DNA from: Clostridiales bacterium
GTDB taxonomy: Bacteria; Bacillota; Clostridia; Lachnospirales; Lachnospiraceae
Assembly (NCBI GenBank): GCA_023663185.1
Contig: JAMPHY010000003.1
Coordinates: 1-64,000 of the forward strand
DNA: 64,000 nt
Direction of reading: 5' to 3'
The first letter of the stretch is position 1, and each line of letters begins with the position of its first letter. A model generated the notes under the pieces. That model saw only the letters and a list, made by a program, of their open reading frames with translations, made no database searches and was not told where the DNA came from. A program made the position numbers and the translations under genes. This document shows, one piece after another, positions 23,477 through 32,035 of the stretch.

Positions 23477-25603
23477 TCACTTATGATTCATCTCCGGAAT
23501 AAACACCCGCCCAGTAAGCGTAGTCTTCTTTTTCTTAGCCTCTTCCACCGCTTCCCTGCCGAATGTAAGCTGCGAATTAAACTCATTCTTCTTATTTCCC
23601 ACAGCCTTTTCATAAGTATCATCAGGAAGCAATATATGCGCCTTAACCGTGTCTTTTAACTGGCACTGTAAAATGTGCATGATTTTATCCTGAAGCGCAG
23701 GCTTCTCAATCGGGAACATAATCTCCACGCGCCTGTCTAAGTTTCTTGGCATCCAGTCCGCGCTCGCGCAATAATATTCGGGTTTTCCGTCGTTTTCAAA
23801 ATAGAAAATCCTTGCATGCTCCAAATAGTTGCCTACGATAGAGCGCACGCTTATATTCTCGCTGATTCCGGGCTGCCCGACTCTCAAACAGCAAATTCCC
23901 CTGACGATGAGCTCTATCTTCACTCCTGCCGCGCTCGCCTCATAGAGAGCTTGTATGATATCCTTATCGCAGAGCGCATTCATCTTGGCAATTATCCTAG
24001 CGTTTCTTCCCTGACTTGCATACTCCTTTTCCCTGCCTATCAGATATAAAAATCTCTCTTTAAGCCAGAGCGGTGCCAAAGACAGCTTATTCCATGAGCG
24101 CGGCTCGGAATAGCCTGAGAGCATGTTAAAGACCGCCGTAGCGTCCTCCCCTATCGCTTCCGAACATGTAAGAAGCCCTAAATCAGTATAAAGCTTCGCT
24201 GTGGAATCATTGTAGTTGCCTGTGCCAAGATGTACATACCGCCGTATGCCCTGCTCTTCCCTGCGCACCACCAGCGTAATCTTACTATGGGTTTTTAAGC
24301 CGACCAGTCCGTATATAACATGGCAGCCCGCTTTTTCAAGCCTTCTCGCCCATACAATATTGTTTTCTTCATCAAATCTTGCCTTTAGTTCCACCAATAC
24401 GGACACCTGCTTACCATTATCCGCCGCCTGTTCAAGCGCCGCGATAATTGGCGAGTTGCCGCTGACTCTGTAAAGCGTCTGTTTAATAGCAAGCACATTG
24501 GGGTCTTTTGCCGCCTGAGCGATGAAACGCACCACCGGTTCAAAGGTCTGATACGGGTGAAACATTAAAATGTCGTCTTCCCTTATCTTTCCGAATATGT
24601 CTTCGTCCTCCGGCAGCTCCGGTACCGGCTGTGGCTCGGCATACCCCCGCTCTTTAAAATCGTCGAAGCCTTCCATCGCATACATTTTCATAAGGAAAGT
24701 TAAATCCAACGGTCCATTAATCGGATATATATCCTCTTCTCCGATATGCAAATCAGACAAGATAATCTTAAGCAGCCGCTCGTCCATTCCTGCTTCGACT
24801 TCGAGACGAATCGCTTCGCCCCACTGTCTTTTCTTAAGCTGCCTTTCAATCTCCTCCAGCAAATCTTCCGTCTCTTCTTCCTCTATCGACAAATCGGCGT
24901 TTCTCATGATACGGAACGGATAGGCGCACACAATGTCATAGTTTAGGAACAACTTGCGGATATTACGCTCAATCACTTCCTCTAAAAGAATGATTCTGCA
25001 CCGCTCGTCGCCCGGTATAGTAACGATTCTTGAAAGAACGCTCGGCACCTGAACGGTTGCAAACTCAAGTTCTTCCTCCCCGCTCTTTTTGCGCACCAAC
25101 GCGCCTATATTTAAGGATTTATTGCGAATCAGCGGAAACGGTCTGGAAGAATCCACCGCCATCGGCGTTAAAACCGGATATATATTATCCGCAAAATACT
25201 TATCAACATAAGCGCCCTCTTTCTCGGTAAGGTCCTCATGATGCGTAATAAGCCGGATTCCGTTTTCCATAAGCTGCGGGAGCAGACAGTGATTGTATGT
25301 ATCGTACTGCTGCGCTACCAGTTCATGCGTCTGCCTGTTTACTTTCTCAAGCTGTTTATCGGGCGTGAGTCCTGCTATATCCTTTTTTATATATCCGGCG
25401 TTTACCATGTCTTTTAGCGAAGCGACGCGCACCATGAAAAATTCGTCCAGATTGGACGCGCTTATGCTAAGGAACTTAAGCCGCTCAAACAGCGGAAGCC
25501 GTGCATCCATCGCCTCGCTTAACACCCTCTTATCAAAAAGCAGCCAGCTTAATTCGCGGTTTGTATAATTTTTTGCGTCAGCAAAATTTGTCGTTTCTGC
25601 CAT
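23477..25603 (-). CDS. ppk1: Polyphosphate kinase 1
   Basis: A 708-residue enzyme, the usual length, which builds polyphosphate from ATP. The N domain begins 'YTNRELSWLLFDKRVLSEA' and 'FLSISASNLDEFFMVRV'. The catalytic core has the two phospholipase-D-like halves with 'THSKITLVVRRE' (the phosphorylated His) and 'HLGTGNYNDSTAKLYTDLGL'; the second His site is near 'YLEHARIFYFENDGKPEYY'. Start: ATG 25603 gives MAETTNF; AAAGGGG lies 13 bases ahead. An in-frame ATG at 25615 is closer than usual to that site. It starts 20 bases after the ppx stop, so polyphosphate synthesis and breakdown genes are in one operon. Confidence 0.96.
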   Translation of the reverse strand: MAETTNFADAKNYTNRELSWLLFDKRVLSEAMDARLPLFERLKFLSISASNLDEFFMVRVASLKDMVNAGYIKKDIAGLTPDKQLEKVNRQTHELVAQQYDTYNHCLLPQLMENGIRLITHHEDLTEKEGAYVDKYFADNIYPVLTPMAVDSSRPFPLIRNKSLNIGALVRKKSGEEELEFATVQVPSVLSRIVTIPGDERCRIILLEEVIERNIRKLFLNYDIVCAYPFRIMRNADLSIEEEETEDLLEEIERQLKKRQWGEAIRLEVEAGMDERLLKIILSDLHIGEEDIYPINGPLDLTFLMKMYAMEGFDDFKERGYAEPQPVPELPEDEDIFGKIREDDILMFHPYQTFEPVVRFIAQAAKDPNVLAIKQTLYRVSGNSPIIAALEQAADNGKQVSVLVELKARFDEENNIVWARRLEKAGCHVIYGLVGLKTHSKITLVVRREEQGIRRYVHLGTGNYNDSTAKLYTDLGLLTCSEAIGEDATAVFNMLSGYSEPRSWNKLSLAPLWLKERFLYLIGREKEYASQGRNARIIAKMNALCDKDIIQALYEASAAGVKIELIVRGICCLRVGQPGISENISVRSIVGNYLEHARIFYFENDGKPEYYCASADWMPRNLDRRVEIMFPIEKPALQDKIMHILQCQLKDTVKAHILLPDDTYEKAVGNKKNEFNSQLTFGREAVEEAKKKKTTLTGRVFIPEMNHK

Positions 25604-25622
25604 ACTAATATACATGCCCCTT

Positions 25623-27161
25623 TCAGATATTGTCATTCTTCTGTCTGATAACCGGTTTCACGCTAAATACTTCTTCAAAGAAATCCGCCCGCCTATAAAA
25701 CAACCCTTTTTCCAGCGTAATGTCTACCGGCGTGTCTATCGTAATAATAAGCTGTTCCCCCTGAAGCAGCGTTTTTACGTCTTTAAATTTCTGCTTATGG
25801 CTCCTGTCAAGCCCATTGGCAATCTTAAGTATCGCGGTCAGCTTTGCAATCTTTAGATACGCTTCTTTATCCAAATTTATATCCTGACCGATTATACCAT
25901 AATAACTAAAGTCCATATGGTTGTATTTTACTACATTTGCCACAATTTCTCTCTCCATATGGGAGAGTCCTATAATTTCGGTTGACATAATTATATTATA
26001 TGAACATTCGCCCAGATTCACAAGGCTGATATATTTGCCGCAGTCATGCAGAATCGTGGCAAGTTGTAATAAAAGCCGCTCTCTTTTTCCCAGACCGTGT
26101 ACCTTCTTCATACTATCATAAATCGTCAGGGCAATCTTCTCAAGCGTCTCACCTCTGCGCCTGCTTCCCATATAGCGCCTGCTGATATTTTTCGCGCACT
26201 CGATGATATCCTGTTCAAAATTGTGCGCCGCCTTTATCAGCTTACTGTTCTCCGCGTATTCATACGCCATTCCATCGCACAGCGTCACTCCGGGCACCCA
26301 TATCAATTTTGCCCCCATCACTTTTGACACTCTGTTAAGAAGTACACTGGAAATATATAAAAGCGGTATGCTCTCTTCTGGCATATCCAATATCCTTGCC
26401 GCTTCAACGGTTGACGTTGTGCCTACTTTTTCCACAAAAGACTGCATTTCGGACGCCTCAATACAATCGTCAGCCATACGCACGATTCTATGTTCCACAA
26501 CTGCGGAGATGTAATCGTCAACGACTATTATATTCTCAATCTCACGGTCTTTAAGGTACAGCTTCTTAAAAACGGCAAGCTGGGAACTGATAAATTCATC
26601 AATAATATTTTCATACTGGCTGGGCTTTAAGTTCAGATGGCTCATTCTGTCCTGAATACGCAGGACTCCCAGCTTAAGATTCTGCGTCGTCACTAATGAA
26701 TCTTTGACAAACAAAGAAATCTGTATGCTTCCGCCGCCGATATCCAAAATTGCAGTCTCTTTTTCTATAATCTTATTAAAAGCTTTCCCCTTAGATGCTA
26801 CCGACTTATAATCTAGAAATCTCTGCTCTGAATTGCTTAAGACTGATATATGAATGCCTGTGCGCTGCTCAATCTGGTCTAACACTATCAGAGTGTTGTC
26901 CATCTCGCGAAATGCACTGGTTCCATACGCCTTATAAGCGTCAACCTTATAACCCTCCATTATATTTTTATATTCCCTTAATACCCGACAGAGTTCGTCT
27001 ACCTTGACATAACTGATTTTCCCCGTCGCATAGGTATCCGTCCCCAAATCAATGCGGTGCCTTATACAGTCAATCTGCTTTAATCCGCTCTGCTTGGAAA
27101 CCTCGAATATTTTCATCGCCAGTTCATATGAGCCGACGTCGATTGCCGCGAATACCTTCAT
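25623..27161 (-). CDS. ppx: Exopolyphosphatase / guanosine pentaphosphatase (Ppx/GppA)
   Basis: A 512-residue enzyme of the actin-like Ppx/GppA family. Motifs: 'FAAIDVGSYELAMKIFEVS' (phosphate loop 1), 'GTSAFREMDNT' and 'AILDIGGGSIQISLF' (loop 2). The C-terminal part is an HD-type helical domain ('LLLQLATILHDCGKYISLV'). It trims phosphate from polyphosphate ends or from pppGpp. Loop 1 has Y in place of the more common N or S-K pair, so substrate preference is uncertain. GGAAGGAG is 8 bases ahead. It lies between the ATPase gene at 27178 and ppk1 with gaps of about 17 and 20 bases. Confidence 0.93.
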   Translation of the reverse strand: MKVFAAIDVGSYELAMKIFEVSKQSGLKQIDCIRHRIDLGTDTYATGKISYVKVDELCRVLREYKNIMEGYKVDAYKAYGTSAFREMDNTLIVLDQIEQRTGIHISVLSNSEQRFLDYKSVASKGKAFNKIIEKETAILDIGGGSIQISLFVKDSLVTTQNLKLGVLRIQDRMSHLNLKPSQYENIIDEFISSQLAVFKKLYLKDREIENIIVVDDYISAVVEHRIVRMADDCIEASEMQSFVEKVGTTSTVEAARILDMPEESIPLLYISSVLLNRVSKVMGAKLIWVPGVTLCDGMAYEYAENSKLIKAAHNFEQDIIECAKNISRRYMGSRRRGETLEKIALTIYDSMKKVHGLGKRERLLLQLATILHDCGKYISLVNLGECSYNIIMSTEIIGLSHMEREIVANVVKYNHMDFSYYGIIGQDINLDKEAYLKIAKLTAILKIANGLDRSHKQKFKDVKTLLQGEQLIITIDTPVDITLEKGLFYRRADFFEEVFSVKPVIRQKNDNI

Positions 27162-27177
27162 ACTGAATACTCCTTCC

Positions 27178-28458
27178 TTATCTTCCGGCTTGTCCTAACA
27201 GATAATCTATGAACTGCTGCGCCGTCCTGCCCGACAGTCCGCCATGCGAAAGCTCCCATTTATTTGCCTCGGCAAGCAGTTCTTCCTCCGCCATCTCCAC
27301 GCCGCCGCGCCGCGCTAAAGTTCTTACTATCTGTTCAAACTGCTTTTTATCAGGAGACGTAAAGAAAATCGTCACGCCGAAGCGGTAAGCCAATGAGAGC
27401 TTTTCCTGCACCGTATCGCTTGTATGCAGTTCGTCGTCTCTGTCCGCCTTGTCGCTGAAATTCTCCCGCACCAGATGTCTTCTGTTAGATGTAGCGTATA
27501 TAAGCACATTTTCCGGCTTCTTCTCCAAACCGCCCTCAATTACCGCTTTCAGATATTTATATTCCGTCTCAAAAGTCTCAAAACTCAAGTCGTCCATATA
27601 AATTATAAACTTATAATTCCGATTTTTAATCTGTGAAATAACATCATTCAACTCGCTGAACTGATGCTTGTATATCTCAATTATACGCAGTCCCCTATCG
27701 TAATATTCATTGGCGATTGCCTTAACGCACGACGACTTTCCCGTACCCGCGTCGCCAAACAAAAGGCAGTTGTTAGCTTTTCTGCCGCTTACAAAAGCTT
27801 CCGTATTATCAATCAACTTCTTCTTAGGGATTTCATACCCCACTAAATCATCAAGATGCACATGCGCGATATTTAAGATAGGCTCTATCATAGCGCCCTC
27901 TTCCCCATGCCTTATGCGAAAAGCCTTATGCAGTCCGAGTTTCCCCACGCCGTAGTCTTTATAAAACTCCGTCAGACTCGCTTTCATCTCCTCCGCGGTA
28001 TTATCATGGTTGAATTTCTCGGCAAGCTTGCATATACGGTCGCGTATACGCGCATTATATACCTTGCTTTCCTGAAAGCTTGCTTCATACGACAGCGCCA
28101 TATTCAGTTCAGGAGCCGATAGCACCTGCATCATATCTGTAAAGTCATAATCGTACAATTCCTTAAAAATCTTTATGTCGTGCAAGGCAAGCTGATTAAT
28201 CGTCCCCGTCACATTTCCCCTTATCTCGCACGCCATACTGTAACCGTTCTCATTATTGACAAGCAGATTAGTTAAAAATACATGCCAGATATTACCGTAA
28301 AACCCATGCGACGCGGCAAACTCCATCAGTTTGTGCATACACTCATAAAGAAGCTCCTTGTCGGGACGCTCTCTGTAATGTGCCATAAGCCCCACCATGT
28401 TGTGAAGCAGTTCTCCGTCCTCAAAATCCCTATATAAAAGTAATTCTTCTATCCTCAT
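27178..28458 (-). CDS. DUF815-family AAA+ ATPase
   Basis: A 426-residue protein of the DUF815 ATPase group. Walker A is 'NCLLFGDAGTGKSSCVKA' around residue 232, Walker B 'KFIIYMDDLSFE', and sensor 'VLIYATSNRRHLV'. The N-terminal 150 residues are helical and specific to the group. Members bind ATP but have no assigned role, although clostridial copies often lie near folate or polyphosphate genes. The start could be GTG 28470 or ATG 28458. ATG is preferred since the AAAAAAGG site is only 2 bases from GTG. It sits between pheA and ppx in what reads as a four-gene operon. Confidence 0.88.
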   Translation of the reverse strand: MRIEELLLYRDFEDGELLHNMVGLMAHYRERPDKELLYECMHKLMEFAASHGFYGNIWHVFLTNLLVNNENGYSMACEIRGNVTGTINQLALHDIKIFKELYDYDFTDMMQVLSAPELNMALSYEASFQESKVYNARIRDRICKLAEKFNHDNTAEEMKASLTEFYKDYGVGKLGLHKAFRIRHGEEGAMIEPILNIAHVHLDDLVGYEIPKKKLIDNTEAFVSGRKANNCLLFGDAGTGKSSCVKAIANEYYDRGLRIIEIYKHQFSELNDVISQIKNRNYKFIIYMDDLSFETFETEYKYLKAVIEGGLEKKPENVLIYATSNRRHLVRENFSDKADRDDELHTSDTVQEKLSLAYRFGVTIFFTSPDKKQFEQIVRTLARRGGVEMAEEELLAEANKWELSHGGLSGRTAQQFIDYLLGQAGR

Positions 28459-28516
28459 ATTTGTATCCACGCCTTTTTTAGTTAATTCTTATTAAGTATT
28501 TTTATACCGTGTTTTC

Positions 28517-29644
28517 TTAGTAGTTCCCTAAAATCTTCATATTCCGCGCATCGTCGCGAATCGCACGCAGGGCGTTTTTCACCGCGCTATCGGCAAGGTT
28601 GCCTTCAAAGTCAATGAAAAAGCGGTATTCCCAGTTGCGATTTTCCAATGGTCTGCTCTCTATATGTGTTATATTCAGATTATTATATATAAAATGCGAA
28701 ATCGTATGATATAACGAACCGCTGACATGCGGCAGTTCAAAACATATGCTGACCTTATGCGCAGCTTTTAAAAATATTTTCTGGTTAGTCACTATAATAA
28801 ACCTTGTCGAATTACTGTTTGAATGATTCACGCCTTTTTCCAGAATTTGAAGCCCGTAGCTTTTTGCCGCCTGCTCTCCTGCTATTGCCGCTTGGCTCAT
28901 ATCCCCATCTTCCATAACCTTCCTTGCCGCAAAAGCATTATTCTGCATACTTATCTGCTGCCATGAAGGGTGCGCCGCCAGATAATATGAACTCTGCATA
29001 AGCGACTGCGGGTGTGAATAAACCGTACGAATCTGCCCGATATCTGTTCCCGGCACTCCCATCAGACAATGCTCAATCTTTATAATCTGCTCGCCCACTA
29101 TGTAGTTTTCAAATTCCACCAGCATATCATATATTTCATTAACTATTCCCGCCGTGGAATTTTCAATCGGAAGTACTGCAAAATCCGCGCTCCCTTCATC
29201 AATCGCGCTCATTGCCATTCTGAAAGTGTCCACATGATAGCAGTTTACGTTCTCTCCGAAAAACTCCTTCATCGCCATCTGCGAATATGCGCCTTCCGCG
29301 CCCTGAAAAACCACCCGCGCATTATCTTTATCCAATGAATCAACCGCTGTGAATGGCAGCTTGCCAAGACAGCCATTATCCGCAAGCTTCTTATACTGGA
29401 GCTTTCTGCTCATGGACATAATCTGTTCAAACAGCTCCTGAACGCCTTTAGCGTTGAAGTCATTATGCGTCAGACTTCTAACTTTCTGCAATTTTTGCAG
29501 TTCTCTGTCCTTGTCGAAAACATTTTTGCCGTTCTCTATCTTATAATCCGCTACCTGTGAAGATATATCCATACGCTTCTCGTATAGGTTCACAATCTGC
29601 TCGTCAATCTCGTCAATCTGGTCTCTTAATACTCCTAAATCCAT
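28517..29644 (-). CDS. pheA: Bifunctional chorismate mutase / prephenate dehydratase
   Basis: A 375-residue enzyme that makes prephenate from chorismate and then phenylpyruvate, the route to phenylalanine. Chorismate mutase (residues 1-85): 'LRDQIDEIDEQIVNLYEKRM'. Prephenate dehydratase (about 105-285): 'VVFQGAEGAYSQMAMKEFFG', 'FAVLPIENSTAGIVNEIYD' and the catalytic 'SNSTRFIIV' (T-R-F). ACT domain (about 295-375): 'ISICFELPHVSGSLY'-type strand and 'THIESRPLENRNWEYRF' with the E-S-R-P feedback site, so it should respond to Phe. AGAGGGG 3-4 bases ahead of ATG 29644. Confidence 0.96.
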   Translation of the reverse strand: MDLGVLRDQIDEIDEQIVNLYEKRMDISSQVADYKIENGKNVFDKDRELQKLQKVRSLTHNDFNAKGVQELFEQIMSMSRKLQYKKLADNGCLGKLPFTAVDSLDKDNARVVFQGAEGAYSQMAMKEFFGENVNCYHVDTFRMAMSAIDEGSADFAVLPIENSTAGIVNEIYDMLVEFENYIVGEQIIKIEHCLMGVPGTDIGQIRTVYSHPQSLMQSSYYLAAHPSWQQISMQNNAFAARKVMEDGDMSQAAIAGEQAAKSYGLQILEKGVNHSNSNSTRFIIVTNQKIFLKAAHKVSICFELPHVSGSLYHTISHFIYNNLNITHIESRPLENRNWEYRFFIDFEGNLADSAVKNALRAIRDDARNMKILGNY

Positions 29645-29705
29645 AAGCCCCTCTTAAGCCTCCGTATTATATGTCTTTTTTATGAATAATTAACAGTTCA
29701 ACTCC

Positions 29706-29859
29706 GGCGGCATGGACACATATACTTCCTCTTGAGGCACGCTCTCGCTCCGTGTAAAATCGCAACGGTACTAAGCTCAAAAGCCATAAAGCAGGCTTTT
29801 TCGCTAAGGACCGGCGTTTTCCAAGGACCTCAAGAGGAAGTATATGTGCCCATGCCGCC
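29706..29859. repeat. Palindromic element R3 (154 bp, orientation A)
   Basis: Terminal repeats GGCGGCATGG and its partial complement CCATGCCGCC, then ACACATATACTTCC matched by GGAAGTATATGTG. Same core as R1. It lies upstream of pheA, within about 60 bases of its start. Confidence 0.9.
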
Positions 29860-30016
29860 TCATCGAGCTGTTACCCTTTTTTAAATATATTATACCAAAA
29901 CCCTCTTGATAGCAAGCGAGTTTAAGATTATACTATATTTATAAAAAATACAAATTTCATAACATGATACATACTAATGATACATACTATTCACTATTCC
30001 TTTTTCACAGCCTTCG

Positions 30017-30167
30017 GCGGCATGAACTCATATATTTCCATGAGTGGTCCTTGTAAAACGCCGGTCCTTAGTGAAAAAGACGCAAAGCGGCTTTTGAACT
30101 TAGTACCGCTGCGATTTTCCACGGAGCGAGAGCGTGTCACTCAGGGAAATATATGAGTTCATGCCGC
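30017..30167. repeat. Palindromic element R4 (151 bp, orientation B)
   Basis: Terminal repeats GCGGCATGAACTCATAT and its complement. The core matches R2 and R5. It is inverted relative to R3. Confidence 0.9.
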
Positions 30168-30280
30168 ACCAACCACTGTGAACAGTAATGCTACATATGA
30201 TTATGAAATCAATTATACCAAAGTGTGCAAGGTATAAATTGTACAACATGATATTACTATAAAGTAAAGGAGCCCTACAT

Positions 30281-31321
30281 ATGTCATCTGCAAAAAAGAA
30301 TATCATAATAATATGCTCAGCAGCCGCCGTATTAATAATACTTATCACCATCTCCCTCTTCGTCGGCAAAATTCCGATGAACGACGAAAGCACCACCGGC
30401 AACACAGCCGGCAACCTCAATAATAGTGGACTTTTCTGCGAAACGGACGATAAGGTGTACTTCGCAAACGCCTATGATAACTATTCGCTCTATTCAATGA
30501 ATCCCGACGAAAGCGAGATAGAGAAAATCGGCGTCAATCAGGTTTCGTCAATAAATGCAGGCGGCGATTACCTTTATTACTATATGCAGAGCGGCACATC
30601 GGGCGGCAAGGGGCTTGGCTATATGGGACGCACGGCGGGAATCTACCGCAGTAAAAAAGACGGCAGCCAAGTAAAGTGTCTTGAGCGAACCTATGCCGAT
30701 ATCATGCAGTTATGCGGCAATTATCTTTATTATCAGGCTTACAACAATAAAAATGGGCTTAAACTCAACAAGGTAAAAATAGATAAATCCGAAATGACCA
30801 CGATTGTAGATTACTTTATCAATCCCGCTTCCTATGCTAACGGCAGGATTTATTACCACGGCACACAAGAGGACCATTATCTCTATACTTTAGATACGGC
30901 TACGGACAGAGTGACTACTCTATGGCAGGGCAATGTATGGAATCCGGTATACTCTGACGGATACATATATTTTATGGACCTTTCAAACAATTATGGACTA
31001 AGCCGCTATTCTATCTATGACAATGTGGTGGAGATATTAACCAATGACCGCGTGGATTATTTCAATGTATATGACTATTATATCTATTATCAGACCAGCG
31101 CGGCGTCAAACCCTGCGCTTAAGCGAATGTATGTTGACGGCAGTTACTTGGAAACCGTTGCAGAAGGCATATACGAAAATATAAATATTACCTCGCAGTA
31201 TGTATATTTCAACGAATACGATAAACCCACTCCGGTGTATAAAACAAGCACCTTCGGCGTTGCAAATGTCACTACGTTTGACGCTGCCGCAAATGCCGCG
31301 CTTGAAAACGCGAGCAACTAA
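30281..31321 (+). CDS. DUF5050-type surface protein with N-terminal membrane anchor
   Basis: A 346-residue protein. A membrane segment ('IIIICSAAAVLIILITISLFV', about 7-27) is followed by repeated beta-blade units such as 'CETDDKVYFANAYDNYSLYS', 'GGDYLYYYMQSGTSGGKGLG', 'GNYLYYQAYNNKNG' and 'GYIYFMDLSNNYG'. The pattern of G-x-Y-x-Y-Y and D/N is that of DUF5050, a beta-propeller-like domain of unknown function common on clostridial surfaces. It is probably anchored in the membrane and exposed outside. AAAGGAG is 8 bases ahead. The following gene starts 18 bases after its stop. Confidence 0.85.
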   Translation: MSSAKKNIIIICSAAAVLIILITISLFVGKIPMNDESTTGNTAGNLNNSGLFCETDDKVYFANAYDNYSLYSMNPDESEIEKIGVNQVSSINAGGDYLYYYMQSGTSGGKGLGYMGRTAGIYRSKKDGSQVKCLERTYADIMQLCGNYLYYQAYNNKNGLKLNKVKIDKSEMTTIVDYFINPASYANGRIYYHGTQEDHYLYTLDTATDRVTTLWQGNVWNPVYSDGYIYFMDLSNNYGLSRYSIYDNVVEILTNDRVDYFNVYDYYIYYQTSAASNPALKRMYVDGSYLETVAEGIYENINITSQYVYFNEYDKPTPVYKTSTFGVANVTTFDAAANAALENASN

Positions 31322-31339
31322 AGAAAGGGCATAGAGAAA

Positions 31340-32035
31340 ATGAGAGGTCTTTTACTTATCAACTGGAGAGGCGGCGTTATATTTCAGCTTATTGATGAAC
31401 TGAAAAAGAAACCGAATCCTACGCCCGCAGAAAAAAATGCTATAAAAGCATTTAACAGAATAATTATCGGCACGCTTATATTGTGCTTTATTATGGTAAT
31501 TGCGCTTATCATAACCATGAGCGTTCCATTGTTTACGGGTTCCATAAGCGCGCGCGGCGACAGACGGTACGGAACCGTTCAGGACGACGGCAGAATCCAC
31601 TATACACAGGGCACACATCAATATGCAACACAAGAAGAACTTGGATTAGAACAATATCAACTGACGCAAGGCGATAAAGTTGTGCTGTTTTTTGATTCCG
31701 TAACAGAAGAATTGATAAGCGCTTATCCGGAAAATATATCAACGGCTTCCGAGAATAAATGGGCAATCAGCCTGCTGTCCGTATTGGTTATAAGCATTAT
31801 TATCCTGATTTTTTATGCTATGTTCATCTGCCGTGCGACATCATGGGGCAGCCCGCTCTATCAATGGCTTAATACACAACCAAGATGGCTTGAGGTTAAA
31901 AACGGAAACAAGGACTGGCAACAAATGCCTCTCTGGCTTAAACTTGTTGTCGCAGTCCTCGTTCTTATACTTGCTTCAATTATTCTCGCTCCGCAGTTGA
32001 TGGAGATTATCGAGAAAAACTCTAGCGTTTTTTAA
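31340..32035 (+). CDS. Hypothetical membrane protein with three helices
   Basis: A 231-residue protein: membrane segments at about 44-70 ('IIGTLILCFIMVIALIITM'), 140-165 ('WAISLLSVLVISIIILIFYAM') and 200-222 ('LWLKLVVAVLVLILASIIL'). Between helices 1 and 2 lies a soluble loop of about 70 residues ('GSISARGDRRYGTVQDDGRI'). No known family. It is probably in an operon with the DUF5050 gene. Its 3' end overlaps by 14 bases the end of the gene on the other strand (32022-34322), so the two converge without a terminator between them. Confidence 0.7.
   Translation: MRGLLLINWRGGVIFQLIDELKKKPNPTPAEKNAIKAFNRIIIGTLILCFIMVIALIITMSVPLFTGSISARGDRRYGTVQDDGRIHYTQGTHQYATQEELGLEQYQLTQGDKVVLFFDSVTEELISAYPENISTASENKWAISLLSVLVISIIILIFYAMFICRATSWGSPLYQWLNTQPRWLEVKNGNKDWQQMPLWLKLVVAVLVLILASIILAPQLMEIIEKNSSVF

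Larger units (their letters stand above)
29645..30280. other. Gene-free stretch with two palindromic elements
   Basis: This 636-base gap holds R3 and R4 in opposite orientation about 157 bases apart. The middle part (29860-30016) is AT-rich and shows no gene. The part after R4 carries the ribosome site AAAGGAG for 30281. Confidence 0.7.
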
